A stretch of DNA of 64,000 bases from Montifringilla adamsi (GCA_017590115.1 JAGGNK010010225.1:3906001-3970000); one strand, 5' to 3'; positions 37,411 through 51,503 are shown, counted from the first letter of the stretch. Notes: generated from the letters alone by a model not told the origin. Numbers and translations: made by a program.

Positions 37411-40400
37411 GAATATCCATTATTTTATCGGTTTCTCTGTATCCTTGGGATCTGCAAAACCCAGAAGTTTAGAACTGGTCTGCAAAAGTCAGTTTTTAAT
37501 CATTGCTGTGGATGTCAGAATTTCCAGTTCTAATCACAGATTGTTCTATACACAATAGTCATGAAAGAATATGAGAAAACTGCAGGCTGGCATTGGGATA
37601 GTTTTTTTGAATGTGGAAAATCTAACTGCTCCTGTGTGATAGTCTTTCTTGATGGTACTGAACACACATGGAATGACTTCCTTTTTCAGTTTTTCAGTGT
37701 TAGAAGGGAAATGGTACAATACACTATTGGATAAAATATATAAAAGATATATAGATCATGAAATGTGCTATTTAGGAGGATTGTCTAACAGCAGTCATTA
37801 AATCAGTCTTTGTTTCCTTAGCTTGTTATAGTCTAAGAAATGGTCTGTAAAGAATATTAGGAATGTGGTAAGAAAATCTATAAAATGTAAAATCAAGAAT
37901 TATGTCATAATTTGGTCTTATATTGCTCATAATATATTTTATGAAACTGAAAATAAACTGACAAACAAAGGAGCGTGGAGTTGGTAACATATCAGAGGGC
38001 TGAGAAAAATTGCTCATAACCTGCTAAAGCAATGACCCCAAAATGAACACTTCTCATATTTAATTTTATTTATTAGATAAGGGAATTTATTTATTAGATG
38101 GGGGAAAATGGTATAATAAGCTGTATCTCTGTATCAAGGATTTTCAATGTATTAGTAACATATTTTGTATTAATACTGCTTCCTTTTGTATTGCTTTCAT
38201 GACTTGCTTTTCTTTTTTTTTGTGTGTGTATTTCTCAGAATCTCAGAGATGGCATTAGGGCCACTTGGAAACATTCAGCTTTAGTGATCCTGTGGAAATG
38301 TGCTCTCTGCAGGGAGCGTTGGATTGCACACAAGCCTGTAGACTTTTTGTCTTCCAGCTGAGCTTCTTGGAAAGCGTCATCCATTGCTACACAGTACTAC
38401 CTAGCTTTTTTGGTTGATGAATTATATGTTATATGATCAGTTTCTCTGTATCCTTGGGATTAGTAAATTCATGTGAGGATTCTTTTTTTCTTGTTATGCA
38501 GTAAAACCATATACTTTACATGATGCCTGGAACAGGCTAGTAAAATTTGATCTTTGTGTAGTTTCAATCTCTTATCTTGGAAATTCCCAGCTACTGGGGT
38601 ACAGTTCCCTTCTTCACACACACACATCTTCCTTATTTAGGTGCACTTTGTTCACTCAATTTTTTATACCATCATTAATTTCAGACCTGTGTGGTCAAAA
38701 TCTTTCTGTGTAATTCTTCTTTCTAAATGTTCGGGATGTTTTTTTGTCCACTTCTTACTTACAGAAAATATGTTGCTGTTTCAAAAACTGCTTATTTTGT
38801 TCTCTGTTACTTTGAAAGTTGCAAGTGTTCCAAGGTGTCATCAGATGCTCTCCAAAACCTGCTGACAGTCATGCTTACTAAAACATCAGAATTTTTATTC
38901 ACAAAACTTAAAGGCATAACTAAGTTTTTGTTTAGAATAAAACGAGGCATGAAATGTTATTTATGCCTTCTTCAAAAGTATGTTAGGTATACAAATGCTA
39001 AGTCTCCAATTGTTTTGTGTATCATTTTGCTTTCTAATACTGACAGAAATGTCTTTGTTGGCTTTCTATAAATTTCCATTAGCTTGTTAGCGTGCTCCTC
39101 AGGTCCAAATGTAATAATGTCTTATAAACATATTTAGACTTCTGTATTTCCTTTTTGATTATGGATGGTGTCATTTGCTTCCTGACTGTTAGACTTTTTA
39201 TTTAATTGCATTAGCCTGAAACATTCCATGAAAAATGTGTTGAACGTGAATTTTAATATATTTCAGAGACTTAATAGATATTAATAGAGCAATAATACAG
39301 TAGCAGACACAGACCAGATTACAGCTTGTAAATTACAGCCAGTGTACTGAGGGCAAACACTATTAGGAAAACATAATTTGAACTTTAAAGAGATTGTGTT
39401 TGTAATCAGGACATCTGCCAAAACCATATCCAAAACGCAGAGGTCCTCTAGTGCACTTCTTTTGCAGCTTGCATCTGTACAACCTGATGTCTTCCTCTGT
39501 CCAATTGAATTAAGTATTCTAAGTACAGCCAGAAGGATAATTACTGCAGGAATACCAGATACAGATGCAACTTAAGTGGTGGTAATGTTTGCAAAATGTG
39601 GTCTGCTGACAGGCTTGGATGTGGAACTCTTTATCTACATTAGCTGATGGAGTGATTCCTGTCCCATGTGGGGCCTCACAGAGAATCACGAGAACTGGGT
39701 TGTTGCTTTGCTGTTTTCAGTCTCTTCCTGAGACTACATTGGCTTGTGAATCACCTGGATAAAAACAGATTTGAGCTTTGTGTTGCTTGAAGAGGAAAGC
39801 GATCTTCCTAGCTGGAGACTTAAGCGTGGCTGAAAATCAGAAGGAGGATCATTTGCATTTTATATTTTGCCAAGGTTTCTTGACAGTTTGTCTGCTTTGA
39901 CATTTCTGTTAAGCAAAGCAATCAGATCTTCCCAAGTGCTTCACTGGTCCCTGTATGAAATGTCATTTTCCCAACACTGTCAACATCTCCAAACACTTAA
40001 AAAACCCCCAAACCAGGGACCTAATTCCATGTTGCTGAAGAATTTTGAAAAATTATTCTGGAAAGAAAGGGTGAAACTTGAAATGCAGGATTATTTTGCA
40101 TTGGACATAGTGCCTGAAAAGTGATGAAAAACAAGGCATTTTGTATCTGTTCTGTCCTTGGTTTGTGTAATGCAACAGATTTACATCAGTTCTGTTGGTA
40201 GATTTTGACATGATATCAGTGGGGAACAATTTCTTTGAACTAAAAAAAAAATTGCTTCATAGGAGCTGGAATTTCAGATTATTAACAGGTCATAGATGGT
40301 AAATGACAGGCACCACTTTTATAAAGATCCATTTTCAAAGAAGTGACTGAGAACAGAAAGGCCAATTAGAAAGCTATGGACCAGTCATCTAGCTAGAACA

Positions 40401-43400
40401 TCATCACAAGCTCAACAGCTGTTTCATGTCTAGCTCTGCAAGTCATCAGGGACTTAGCCATTGATTTTCTTGGCAAACTGCTGAAATTCTTGACTTTGCT
40501 CTCTACGTGATTCAAACTCTAATAATGTATTGGTTTATTTGTGTGAATCCTGCCTCTGTTCATGTAGCATCTTTTTGCAGTGGCTCTTAGGCATCTCCTG
40601 CTGTGTTTTCCCTATCTCTTTTATATTTTGTTTCTGTTGCTCTCTAACACTGGCTGTTGTAGCATGCTTGTAATCATTTTCACCAAAAGTGGACTGGGTG
40701 CTCAGCTCTCTTTTAGGGGCTCCACATACTTATCACAAACCAGGTCTTCCCCACCCTGAGGAGTAAAGGGCAAGACCATTTTTAAGTTGTGTGATGCTGA
40801 TGGACTTCAGCATTTCCAAAGAACTTACCCCTTTTTTGGCAATGACCATTCTAAACTAGTTTTACAAATTTACATTGCACCAAAGAGCCATCCAGGACCT
40901 TTTGGCCCAAAGTATTCATAACTCCACATTTTATTTAATTGACAATATGAAGGCATTTAAATAACCAGTTGCCAAATATTCTTGCCTGACAGTAATCTTG
41001 ATCACAGGTAGAAGGGGACAGGAGAGGAAGTGTCATAGTTTTATTTCAGTGTCAGGATGTTTTCTGTAGATATTCTGCTGTATTTTGCCTTTGGGTTTTG
41101 TTTCAGGCTCCCACCCTAGTTTCACGCTATTCAACCTATTAATGAACGCAGTTTTTAAAGCTTATATAGAGATCATGGCAACTTACCAGAGTGTGAAGCT
41201 GTCACTCCATCCATGCTCTGGCTCTGCCTGATTTATAGAGACAGCTTTTCATTATGCTGTACACACACTGTGACCAGAGCAGAAATTCTAGTGTTGCATT
41301 GAAGCTGAATGTTTGGTTTGGAAGTGACAAAAGAAGGGCTCTCTGTTGTTCAGGCATCACAAAAAAAGGGGACGATTTTGTATCCTCGAGGGGGCTGGAC
41401 AATGAGCATCATATTTGCTTTTACCCCACCTCAGCAGGAAATACTCAGGAGACTCAGATGCCAGAACAGCAGACCTGAATAAGGTCTTCTTCTGATGCCT
41501 GGAGCCTCCAGGTTGTCAGGCTCCATTCCCAGACTTTAGTTTTCATGCACTAGTTATCACCCATACAATTTCCTGTATGCTGGAAGGACCACTATCTCTA
41601 CAGAAAAAAATAAGCCTTGAATCACTTTAAGGCTTTGCAGCCCTTTCAAGTTCCCTACATTAATATTTGTGTGTGAAGCTAACTCAGGCAGTAAATTAGG
41701 CAACTGTTAATTAAATTAGAGTGACCTGAGAGAAAAAAAAAATAGAACCTAAGGAAACATTCTTAAAGGAAGTGTTTTTAATGGCCCAAAACCTTCAAAC
41801 TGCTGTGGAGCATGGCTGGAAAATCAATTTGGAGTTTCATTTGTTTCTCTTCTCAGAAATGACACAGATTTGGCAGTTGTGCTCCAACATTAGTGATTTA
41901 AGGGACTTAACCTTGCTTTATGAATAGAATTCAATCCAGCCTTAAGGCTGGTTGGCAATTACTGCAATAGGCATCTGCATGACATGCCTTAAAACTCTAT
42001 AAACATTGCAAAAATGTGGTGAGGGGTGGGGTTTGTAGGGATACAACAAACTCAAAAGGAATTCCTAATGGCAAAACTGCATGCTAATCTTTCTCTAAGC
42101 ACATAGGTCATATAATGCAGGACAAGATGTTAGTAATATTTGTCTTACACTAAGAAGACACCATGTCAGGTAATGCAGGAGAAATTAATATTCTTGAAGT
42201 AATCAGACTGAAAGTGTTGGTGTCCCATAAAGTACAGCCTAAAATTAAGTGAATTTTCTGAGAACAGTGGTGGAAATTGACTACTACTACTAAGTTTTTG
42301 ATGCAGTGGGAGAAAAATCAAACTCTTGAAGACCTGGACCAAAATCAAGGAGTTTAAACATAAAATACTGAAGGATCCATTCCTGATCTTAGCAGTTAGT
42401 GTTCTCCCAAAATTTTAGGAAAGTGATGTTCTTGATTAATATAAAATGATGAAATGGTACAAAATTATCCTACTAAGTTTTGATAATCTTGTTTGTATAG
42501 GCAAAGAACAGAAGAAATATGCCAACTTTTTGTTCTCGCTGCCATCTAACAGGTTCTGGAGGAATTTTTCCTGTCTGTTAGTGCAAATCTGCTCTGGATC
42601 CTTCTCATTTCCTTCCCGTTTATTCTTATAGGAAGTGTTAGATATTGTCTTTGTAACAGAAGTGTTGGACTGAGATGGTGCTATCTTTCTAACATTCCCC
42701 TGAAATATTTATCTGTTGGCTGTCTGAATTGTAGCTTGTCTTCACGTTTGATTAGTGAATGCTTGTCACTTAAAAAGGCAGAGTAAGATGGAAAGAAGTG
42801 AAAAGTTTCAACAGGAATGGTAAAATAGAAGCATCTGTAGACAATTTTCTGATCTTTAAGTCATGAGACCATTTGTCAAGCCATTTCACAAATTTTTTAA
42901 TCAGTGTTTCAAATATTCATACTGCTCATTTTAAAGAAGGCCTTCTGTCTGCATATAGTTACGTTGGAAGAAAACTCTGGATTACTTGCATGTCTTGACT
43001 CTCATTAATGCAGAATAGGAGTCCCTGATCTCTTGTAGATCAAAGTATCTGGAAAACAATAGCTTTAACAATATCCATTTTCATAAAAGCAATGATATAT
43101 ATAATTATATCTTGCAGCTCATTTACTAGTGCAATTGGTGCAAAACACATTTTCCTCTCTTTCTTTCTCTTAGCTAATGGGATCATTAGAATAACCAAAA
43201 ATAAGGCTGGAAAGGATTTTGGGATTGGACTTTTGCCCTGGGGTAGGATCAGTTAAACTTGTTAAACTTCTCACAGATGATTGTGTGTAACTAATTATAA
43301 TTTTTACTTTTTTTGCAAGTTTCAAAGGTCAGCCATTTACCAGTCTCTAAATGAGCAAAACCTCAGTAGTTCTGAGACAGAGAAAGAACCAGATAGGCCT

Positions 43401-45634
43401 GCTACCTTTATAATTTGTATTTTCTGTCTAGCTCTGGTTGAACTGGTGTTGGTATTTCATGGACTAATAGTTTTGGTAATTCACTTGACAGCTAGCAGTT
43501 TTGCTTTATTCTCAGGAAGACTCAGGCTACTGCATTGGGGGGTTACCGAATTGCTCCTAACTGTTGCTACTTAATATTTTGTCAAAATCCATGAGGTAGT
43601 CATGTGACCAAGAAAGTCACATTGTAAGAAATCTCACAAAATTTAAAATCTTTCTAAGTGACTCAGTTCACTCTTTCACCATTGTTAACATTAAGATTTT
43701 TTTGTGGTCTAAGTTGAGCTTTTTAATTTGAAAGTCTAGTTTAGATTCCTTATTTTTTATCCTTTTTTAAAAATAAATACTGTTTTCTCTTTAAAAAACC
43801 TTTTATATTCTCTTTCTGTGTTCTTCTAAGTTATCTTTAGGCTGAGAAGTTTGATTTAATTTTTTCTTAGAACCCAGTGTCTGAGAATAAGAATGTATTT
43901 AAAGTCTTCCTTTCCTTTTGAGTTTTACCATTGGTTTCGCTGGAAAAAAGAAGTACAGAATACTACCAAATTGTTACATTTTGGATATTAATTAGTCCTT
44001 GAAATTGATTTTTAACATAAAATACTTGTTTAAAAAAATCTCTCCTTACACATCCATGTAGAGATTGTTGTGTAGACAAAAGAGGTAGAGAACTAAGTTT
44101 CTGATATGTAATTAAAAAACAGGATAAAGTTGGTGGTCATAATCTTTAGTTTCTGAAGTAATCTTAGCCTGTCTGTTTCACTTTGCTTACAGGCTAGATC
44201 TTGCTTTCAGAGTTGTGATCTGCTGTAATGACATGATGTACACACTCTGTTGTTCCTGGTCGGTGCACTTGTCTCTTTTCATTAGCAGATTTTTTTCTAG
44301 ATAGTCTGACACAGAGTTATTGTTTAGGTTCACAAGCATAATTTCAACATGGGTGCAGGTAATTATGGCTTCGTGACTTTAGATAGTGCTGCTAATGACC
44401 TCTAATTATAGTAGCTACAGCAATGTGTTAGCTGGCATTGCACGTTGTGCTCTGGCATGGTTGGATTGCTCACAAACTGTAAGAGTGATTCTGAAAACTT
44501 TTAAACAAGGTTCACAATCTTTTTAAGGTTAAACAATGTAAAACTGTTTTGTATGTGAATTCTAACACAGGGTGATGTTTAACATCAAAATATGTGCTCA
44601 CTGCTTCTGTTCTGTAGTAAACTGGTACGCAGTTCTGAGGCAGCTTATGCAGCTGCAGAACCTGTTTAACTGATGGACTGTTGGGTACAAATCATCTTTA
44701 AATTGATTAGGTCATGGTCATTACAGTGAAAAAGAGCATTACCATATGATCAGTGCTTTCCACAACCCAGCAATCTAAATGAAGATCAAAGCTCAGGAAA
44801 CTAAAAGCCTATGAAAAGCCAGGTGAAATGAAATGTGCCATGTTAAATATTTGAAAACTCTTTTGTCAAATGATTATTGATGAAATAATAAGATCAGAGC
44901 CAGAATTCATCACAAAAAATCAGTTTTAAGTAGTCATGGGAAAGTATCTTACTGTCACAAGGTGAAACTAGAACTATGGTTGATATGGGGAATGGGCTAC
45001 AGATCTAAACACTGATGAAATTAGGATGATAAAAGGTATACAAAAAATTAATAAATATGGGAAAACATATTGAAAACCAGCTAAACGTCAAGAATGGGAA
45101 AATAATTAGATATTACAGGGAATGGCATAGGCCAGCACAGGTTGTTAGCACAGGAGCTTGAGATAAATGGTAAGTGAGAAATGGAAAAATAAATCAGAGG
45201 AGTAAGAACAAGGTAAGGCAGAGTAAATGGGAATGTTGCAAAAAGCAATGGCATGAAACTTAGCATAGGATTGTGAGCTGTGGAATTTGATGTATATAAT
45301 CAATGTACATTCCTTAGCACTACATAATCAATTTAAGTACACAGATTATCAGTTGTTTTTACTATTTACTCTCATTTGCCAATCAAGTCTAAAATTGATT
45401 TTCAGTAGCTTGATGGAGTTTTTTTCATTTGTTTTGGTGATCTAGATTAATTAAGCAATTAAGCTTTTAAGTTTTTACTGTGAATCAGAAAATTGTTCAC
45501 TTATGTTAGAAATTGCTATGTATACTCTAAAATATGAAGTAGTGTGCGTCCTCTTCCTGTAGGTCCTCAGATGTGTCAGAACTCAAACCTAAAAGGACTA
45601 GATTATACCTGACTTGAAGGCACTTTTGTTTCTA

Positions 45635-45645
<11 letters not shown>
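37411..45645. other. AT-rich stretch, no gene supported
   Basis: I found no exon with both good borders and a phase that continues the upstream gene. The best acceptor is at 38238 (TGTGTATTTCTCAG), followed by 39 open codons in phase 0 before a stop, but it lacks a good donor. A 21-bp sequence is shared between 37431 and 38440. Otherwise only short A/T runs are seen. Confidence 0.55.

Positions 45646-45693
<48 letters not shown>
45646..45693. repeat. Poly(T) run, 48 bases
   Basis: An uninterrupted run of 48 T is preceded by a T-rich CTATTTTTTTTCTC. To its right, on the minus strand, an AATAAA hexamer lies about 24 bases upstream of the A run (TTTATT at about 45717-45722 on the + strand). This is the layout of a polyadenylated transcript tail, so it may be a minus-strand retrocopy end. 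It may equally be a plain homopolymer. Confidence 0.85.
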
Positions 45694-48600
45694 CTGATTT
45701 CCTGCAAAGAACTTCAATTTATTAGGTCTTACCCATGGAAATATTCCAATAAATTGTCATCATATTTCCTTTCCTCCATTCTTCAGACAATATGTCTGAT
45801 TTCAGCGAGGGTTTGCATCTCCCGACAGCTCAATTCCTTTAGGACTCTTCAGAGTTACCTGCTTCTGGTGCATTTTTTTGTGCTACTTCTACTGATTTGT
45901 TCTAAGACCTTTCCACTGTCTCTTCAGTTTGACCCAGCTCTCATATTTGCCCCTGCAAAGCACTGTGTGGTTGAAGACCTCTAAGCAAGCTCATCAGTGC
46001 AAAGCATTCATTCATCTGTACCTCTCCAAGTGTGCTTTGTTGCACACCTATGACCCAAAATTCTCCTGTTTCTCATGCTCTTGAGTTCTAGCCAGTAGCA
46101 GGTTGCAGCTGTTCTATACTTCTAATGTGCCAGTACTAAATGCTGGGGTTTGGTATGGATGTGATTTGCTCTCTTGGGGATTTTTTTCAATAACCATAAA
46201 CATTTAATAATCAAGACTCTCTTGGAGTCTTTTTTTAATAATCACAGTCACTATGTCAGTATCATTTTGATCCAAGTCCAGTAGTGCACTCAGGAAACAG
46301 TCAAGCATTGCTTCTCCTTTTCTGCATGTTATTTGTTCCAAGAAAATATAGTTTAAGTGGTGTAAAATTGTTTCTTATGCGCTATTGTGACGTTTACTCC
46401 ATATGTAGAAGGGTAAAACTCCTCTTGCATTATTAGTCCTCTACACTCACACTCTTTTCCCAGCAGCTCCTCTGGATAGTTAGGAAAGTAATAACAAAAG
46501 CAACAAAAATAATAATCCTTTTCAATTTGGGCATTAAAATTCAGCCTGTATGAATTCAATGTTTCTTATTGATGCTGTTAATTTTTGTGTCCTATTTGAC
46601 TATTGGCTTTTTTTAATATGTACATACTCCTTCACAGATGGCCCTACAAGTATAGCATTCCTATACAATTAGTTCATCTTCAGTATTATCATGCATCATA
46701 TATTGGACTTTTCACCCACTTTTTTGAGTTATTTTATTATCACATAGACCAAGCATTTAAGACCACCACCTTATTTTTAGGCTCTTGAAAAATATTTGAA
46801 AGGATGATCTTGAACTGATTATCTCTTTTTATAGACCTGCTTAACAAAATTTTTTTTTTTTTTGGCACTGTAATTCACTGTTTCCTGTTAGATGTTTATC
46901 AACTTTTATGCTAAACTTTATTTAAAAATTTTATCTTTAGTTTAATGACTTAATCCCTTAAATATATTTTAACATATTATATTGTTCTTCTTCACATCTG
47001 TTGGCTTTTTTAAAAAAGCTGTTCTATATTGATTTTAATTTCAGTTGTGAGCAAATTGTTTTTGTTGTGCCGTGAGACAATTCTTTCTTTGTAGGCTTAT
47101 CTACCCCAGGCTTTCCCAGCTCACAGTAAATTAAACCCACTCTGTCTAATACTGTTCTGTATTATGCCTTGAATAACTCAATGGTACCTGTCCTCCTTGT
47201 CTTGTCCTAGTCAAGACACAAGAAGCACCTCAGAAAATTGCTCTCAGAGAGATCTAAGGCTTGAACTGCCTTGCAGTAGTTTTTTGCCTTGAGTGACTCT
47301 TGCATCTGCTTCCTTCTCATTGCACTGTAGTCCCTTCCCACAGCCCAAAACCATAATTTTATTGTCCTCTACCCTGACTGTAGTTCCTGTTGCATCTGAG
47401 TTTGCCACATTAGTTTACTTATTTTTAGCCTGTTCCAGCATACACTTAGCATAATATGCATGGGCAGAAAAGCTTATGGTAGGGTGTTTTCCACCTGTGA
47501 TTTTTATGTAAAAATGATATTTTGCTGGCTGTCCAACTTGGGATATGAGCCTGCAATGGAGATACCATCCCTTGACTTAGTTGTGTTTATTGCTCCCATA
47601 ATAATTCCGCGATTACATTATGTTTCTTTTCCTTCCAGGTCAGTTGCCAACTAAATTAATTTCGTTCACCAGGAAGATGGTAACATATAGAAAGTGGATA
47701 AATAGAAAGATAAGAAAACCTTTGGGGGAGTGTGAGAAAGCTCTAGAAGATTGTGACAACTGGGATCTGAGACCCAGGAGTCAGCTGGCAATACTGAGTC
47801 AAGCTAGGCAGACAAGCTCAGGTTCAAGGGCATCTTAGCACAAATGAAATGATTTCTTATGGCTGCTTAAGTGAAGCTTCTGTTAAAGCCTTGGCTACAG
47901 CCCAAAGTAAGTCTGTGTTGAAGAGATTTAATTGCAGTTGGAACAAATAATCCTTACGCAACAACTGAGTCAGTGCTGAGGAAGGAGTGCATGTTTTTCA
48001 CTTGTGTATACAAGAAAGAAGGGAAAAATCTCTCATCTTTTGCACATCCAGGAAAAGCATTCAGGATGTCAATACCTTGTTGTTTATCTTGAATTTCACT
48101 TGCAGTGCTGCATCATGGGGCTTCTGTGTGGTAAAAACACTCATAAGAAGTTTACGATTGCTTTCCTGAGATCATAAACTCTGAACCTGCAAGTTTTGTT
48201 TGCCAGGAGGCAAACTAGTTTGCCAGTTTAAATCCCTGTGACACATGGTGTGTTACTGCCAGTCTTCTTCAGGCAAGCGTTCTCTTGCATTGTGAGGTCT
48301 GTGCAATAGAGATAAGCCCGGCCTCACGCTCCTGACCAAGCCTGAAAAGACATTTTTTTCATCAAGAAAGAAGGGATGATTCTAAATTGTAATCCAGACT
48401 GCATCTCAATCTGGAAGCTTGAACCTATCTCTAGTTTACATCTACTGACCCTTGCAATAGCCAAAAAGACTTATGTTTCTTCTGGTCTAGTAAGGTGGAT
48501 TGTTCATTTGGCTGGCTTTTCTTTTGAGAGCCCCTGACCATAAGAGGCATCTGTCATTCACAACAAAGCTTCACTTGCACATGTGACCTTTTTGACCACT

Positions 48601-48947
48601 ATCAAAATGCCACTGCCACTGGTCAGTGCCTCTGGTTCTTTGTTTCTGAATGTTTTGTTGTGAACTGGTTATTGAACTTCTGCCACTGCCAAGAGATCTG
48701 TCCTTGTGAAATTGGTGACACAGACGGATGTCTGTCACCTGTGCACTGGGGAAGCATTGAGCCCAGCAGGCCATGAGGGATCAGAGTGCTCAAATGTGCT
48801 GTGACAGCTGTGTAGTGTGATGGCTGTGGCCCTGTGCTCCGGCTGACAGGATGAGGAACTCTGCAGTATATAAGAGATTTTTCTGCCTGCACAAACAAAA
48901 CCCTGAGACACAAGATTTGTACTGCCTTGGGACTTAAAACATTTGGC
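45694..48947. other. AT-rich stretch, no gene supported
   Basis: Just right of the poly(T) run the sequence could be the 3' untranslated part of a minus-strand retrocopy, but no coding frame follows it. At 47640 a good acceptor (TTCTTTTCCTTCCAG) leads into 65 open codons ending at a stop near 47836. That frame would fit only the alternative donor at 28047, and the peptide has no motif, so no exon is called. Several short frames on both strands near 48570-48950 lie in slightly GC-richer unique DNA. Confidence 0.5.
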
Positions 48948-48991
48948 CTTCACTTCTTTGTCTTCTTTTATTAGAAGACAAAGAAGTGAAG
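48948..48991. repeat. Perfect inverted repeat, 19-bp stem and 6-base loop
   Basis: The left arm CTTCACTTCTTTGTCTTC (48948-48965) is exactly complementary to GAAGACAAAGAAGTGAAG (48974-48991). One more T-A pair closes the loop, leaving TTTATT. Pairing stops abruptly outside the arms. It could form a DNA cruciform or an RNA hairpin. The stem is shorter than a typical microRNA precursor, which runs to 30 or so pairs. Confidence 0.93.
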
Positions 48992-50484
48992 TGTCATTAA
49001 TGTGGTTTGTGTTTCATGTGTGTACATGGCATCACCTTGCCAAGACCCACAAGTAAGTTTTATAGCAACAGCTAAGTATTTCATTTTTGAAATCTGAAGA
49101 ACTAGTGAAATTAATCACAGCACAGCCTTCTAAATTTGATGTAATTCAATATTAATCAGATTTAGTAAGCAAGAGGATGAATCAAGGCATTGCTAATAGA
49201 ATACAGAATCTTTAGACTACCATCTGAAAATCAGTGCTACTTAGAGATTAGTGAGGTGGTTTCTAGAATTGAACCTGACAATATCTTTGCAATGTTTCTG
49301 GCAATACCTGGAGTGGATACGTTCTGCTGTTCACTCTACTAAGCCTTCATTATTCATATTCAGTGACTGGTATGAAAACTCTGCATGAAAATGAGGGCAT
49401 AAGGTGGGATGGTGCACCCAGGTATGTGGTGGAACAACTGAAATGCTGAACCTCAGAGCACTTTGCAGGGGGCATAGGTTAGTCTGTGACTGCAGATAAC
49501 ACATCTCCAAATTAGCTCAGGAAGTGGTTGCAAGAATGGTTGCACTGACATGCCATCTTTGTTGCTGATCACAGTTTGTAGCGCCCTGGGCAGATGGGAA
49601 CTTCACAGAAATTTTTGCAGTTCCTCCACGGATGAAAGGAGATTCTCTTGGGCATCAGCTTAAGGACTTCTGTAGACATTCTAACAGTTTTGGAAATAAC
49701 CAAGAATACTATGTAGAAAGATAGCAAAGAAGTGAAAAATAAGGTTCTTGTCTGTGAATATATTTTTACTATTTTGGTTTCTACAGGTATTCAGCCATCA
49801 CTACAGTACCTAAATAACTTCCAGCAATATCTTACCATGTGCAAATAGTCTCAGTCAGGAGTAGCTTTTCCTTCTTTCAGATTCTTATCAACTTGAAACC
49901 TCAGGACATATTTCTTTAAGGAAAAAAAATGGTATGTGGTGTTTGTAAAAAGTGTGCATAATTTTTTTCTTTCATATCATATGTACATGAATGTGTAGAT
50001 ATAAAATACTACATCTCTCTATTACAAAGAGTATATGTTATAGGTTACTCTATTTTATATATATTTATATATTGCCTTTTTGGAGCCAATAATGAGGGGA
50101 TTCTGCAGATTTTGAGAAGATTCCATTTAAGGTAGCGACCAAATGCAATGGAAAATTTAATATATGGAGCAAAGACAGCACTGAAGCAAATGTCTACTTA
50201 TCTTCATGACCAGTATGTCAGCTGAGGCTGCAGGCTGGATATTTGTTGAAAGAAAGCAGAAAAATTATGCTTTGCTTCTGAGATAGCAATGCTTCAAGAC
50301 TTTTGAAGAGTACAAAAAAATTACAGCTTTGCATTAATGTGGTATTGAAGCCAGTGAAAGAGAGGTGCTCTCTAACTATTGTAGCACAGCCAGGAAGTAT
50401 CTTTTCCATAGAGTTCTCCTAGAGAAACTGATTGCTTGTAGGTTGGATGGATGTACTCTTTGCTGGATAAAAACTACTGATTGA

Positions 50485-51503
50485 GCCCAGAGAGTGGTGG
50501 TGAACAGAGTTATATCCAGTTGGCAGCTTGTCACAAGTGGTGTTCCCCAGGGATCAGTGTTGGGGCCAGTCCTGTTTAATTTCTTTATCAATGATGTGGA
50601 TGAGGGGATTGAGTCAGTCAGTTTGCAGATGACACTAAGTTGGGCAGGAGTGCTGATCTGCTGGAGGGTAAGGAGGCTCTACAGAGGGATCTGAACAGGC
50701 TGGAATGATGGAAAAAGACCAATTGTGTGAGGTTCAACAAGGTGAAGTGCTGGGTTCTGCACTTGGGTCAGAACAACCCCACTGAACACTGCAGGCTTGG
50801 GGAAGAGCAGCTGGAAACCTGCCTGGTGGAAAAGGACCTGGGGGTGCTGGTTGACGTCCAGCTGAACATGAGCCAGTGTGCGTCCACATGGCCAAGAAGG
50901 CCCATGGCATCCTGGCCTGTATCAGTAGTGTGGCCATCAGGACCAGGGCAGAGATTGTCCCCCTGTACTCGGCACTGGTAAAGCCACACCTTGAGTGCTG
51001 TGTCCGATTCTGGGCCACTCACTTCAAAAAAGACATTGAGGTGATGGAGCAGGTCCAGAGAAGGGCAACAGAGCTGATGAAGGGTCTGGAGCACAAGTCC
51101 TGTGAGGAACATATGAGAGAGTTGGGGGTGTTTAGCCTGGAGAAAAGGAGGCTCAGGGGGGTTCTTATCACCCTCTACAGCTGCCTGAAAAGAGATTATA
51201 ACCAGCTGGAGGTTGTCCTCTTCTCCTGGTAACAAGCAACAGGATGAGAGGAAAGAGTCCAAGTTGCATCAGGGGAGGAGTGGACATTAAGAAAATGTTT
51301 TCACTAAAAGGGTTGCCAAGCACTGGAACAAGGGTGCCCAGGAAATGGTTGAGTCACCATCCCTCGAGGTATTTAAGACTCGTAGATTTGACACTAAGGG
51401 AGATGGTTTAGTGGTGGACTTGGCAGTGTCGGGGTAATATTGGACTCAGTAGTCTCAAAGGACTTATCCAACCTAAATGTTGGCTCTAAATGTTGATTCT
51501 GTT
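50485..51503 (+). mobile_element. CR1 LINE copy with part of the reverse transcriptase
   Basis: About 1 kb of CR1 includes the last part of ORF2 and the 3' end. The frame near 50520-50610 shows [15 protein letters not shown], a reverse-transcriptase core motif, followed by INDVDEGIE. The next core motif (FADDT, at about 50621) is in another frame because bases were lost between them. A further frame is intact from 50876 to 51232 and carries [17 protein letters not shown] and [13 protein letters not shown], typical of the CR1 C-terminus. The 3' untranslated part ends AAATGTTGATTCTGTTATG. It is 5' truncated and cannot move on its own. It is the least decayed CR1 of the window. Confidence 0.95.

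Noticed and set aside
38239..38360. Phase-0 compatible segment after a strong acceptor TTTCTCAG
   Set aside because: It is open for 39 codons and then stops. There is no good donor, and the peptide has no motif or continuity with the upstream exon.
47640..47838. 65 open codons after a strong acceptor TTCTTTTCCTTCCAG
   Set aside because: It fits only the weaker alternative donor at 28047, across a nearly 20-kb gap. The basic peptide has no recognisable feature.
50768..51262. 164-codon minus frame
   Set aside because: It is the antisense shadow of the CR1 reverse-transcriptase region on the + strand.
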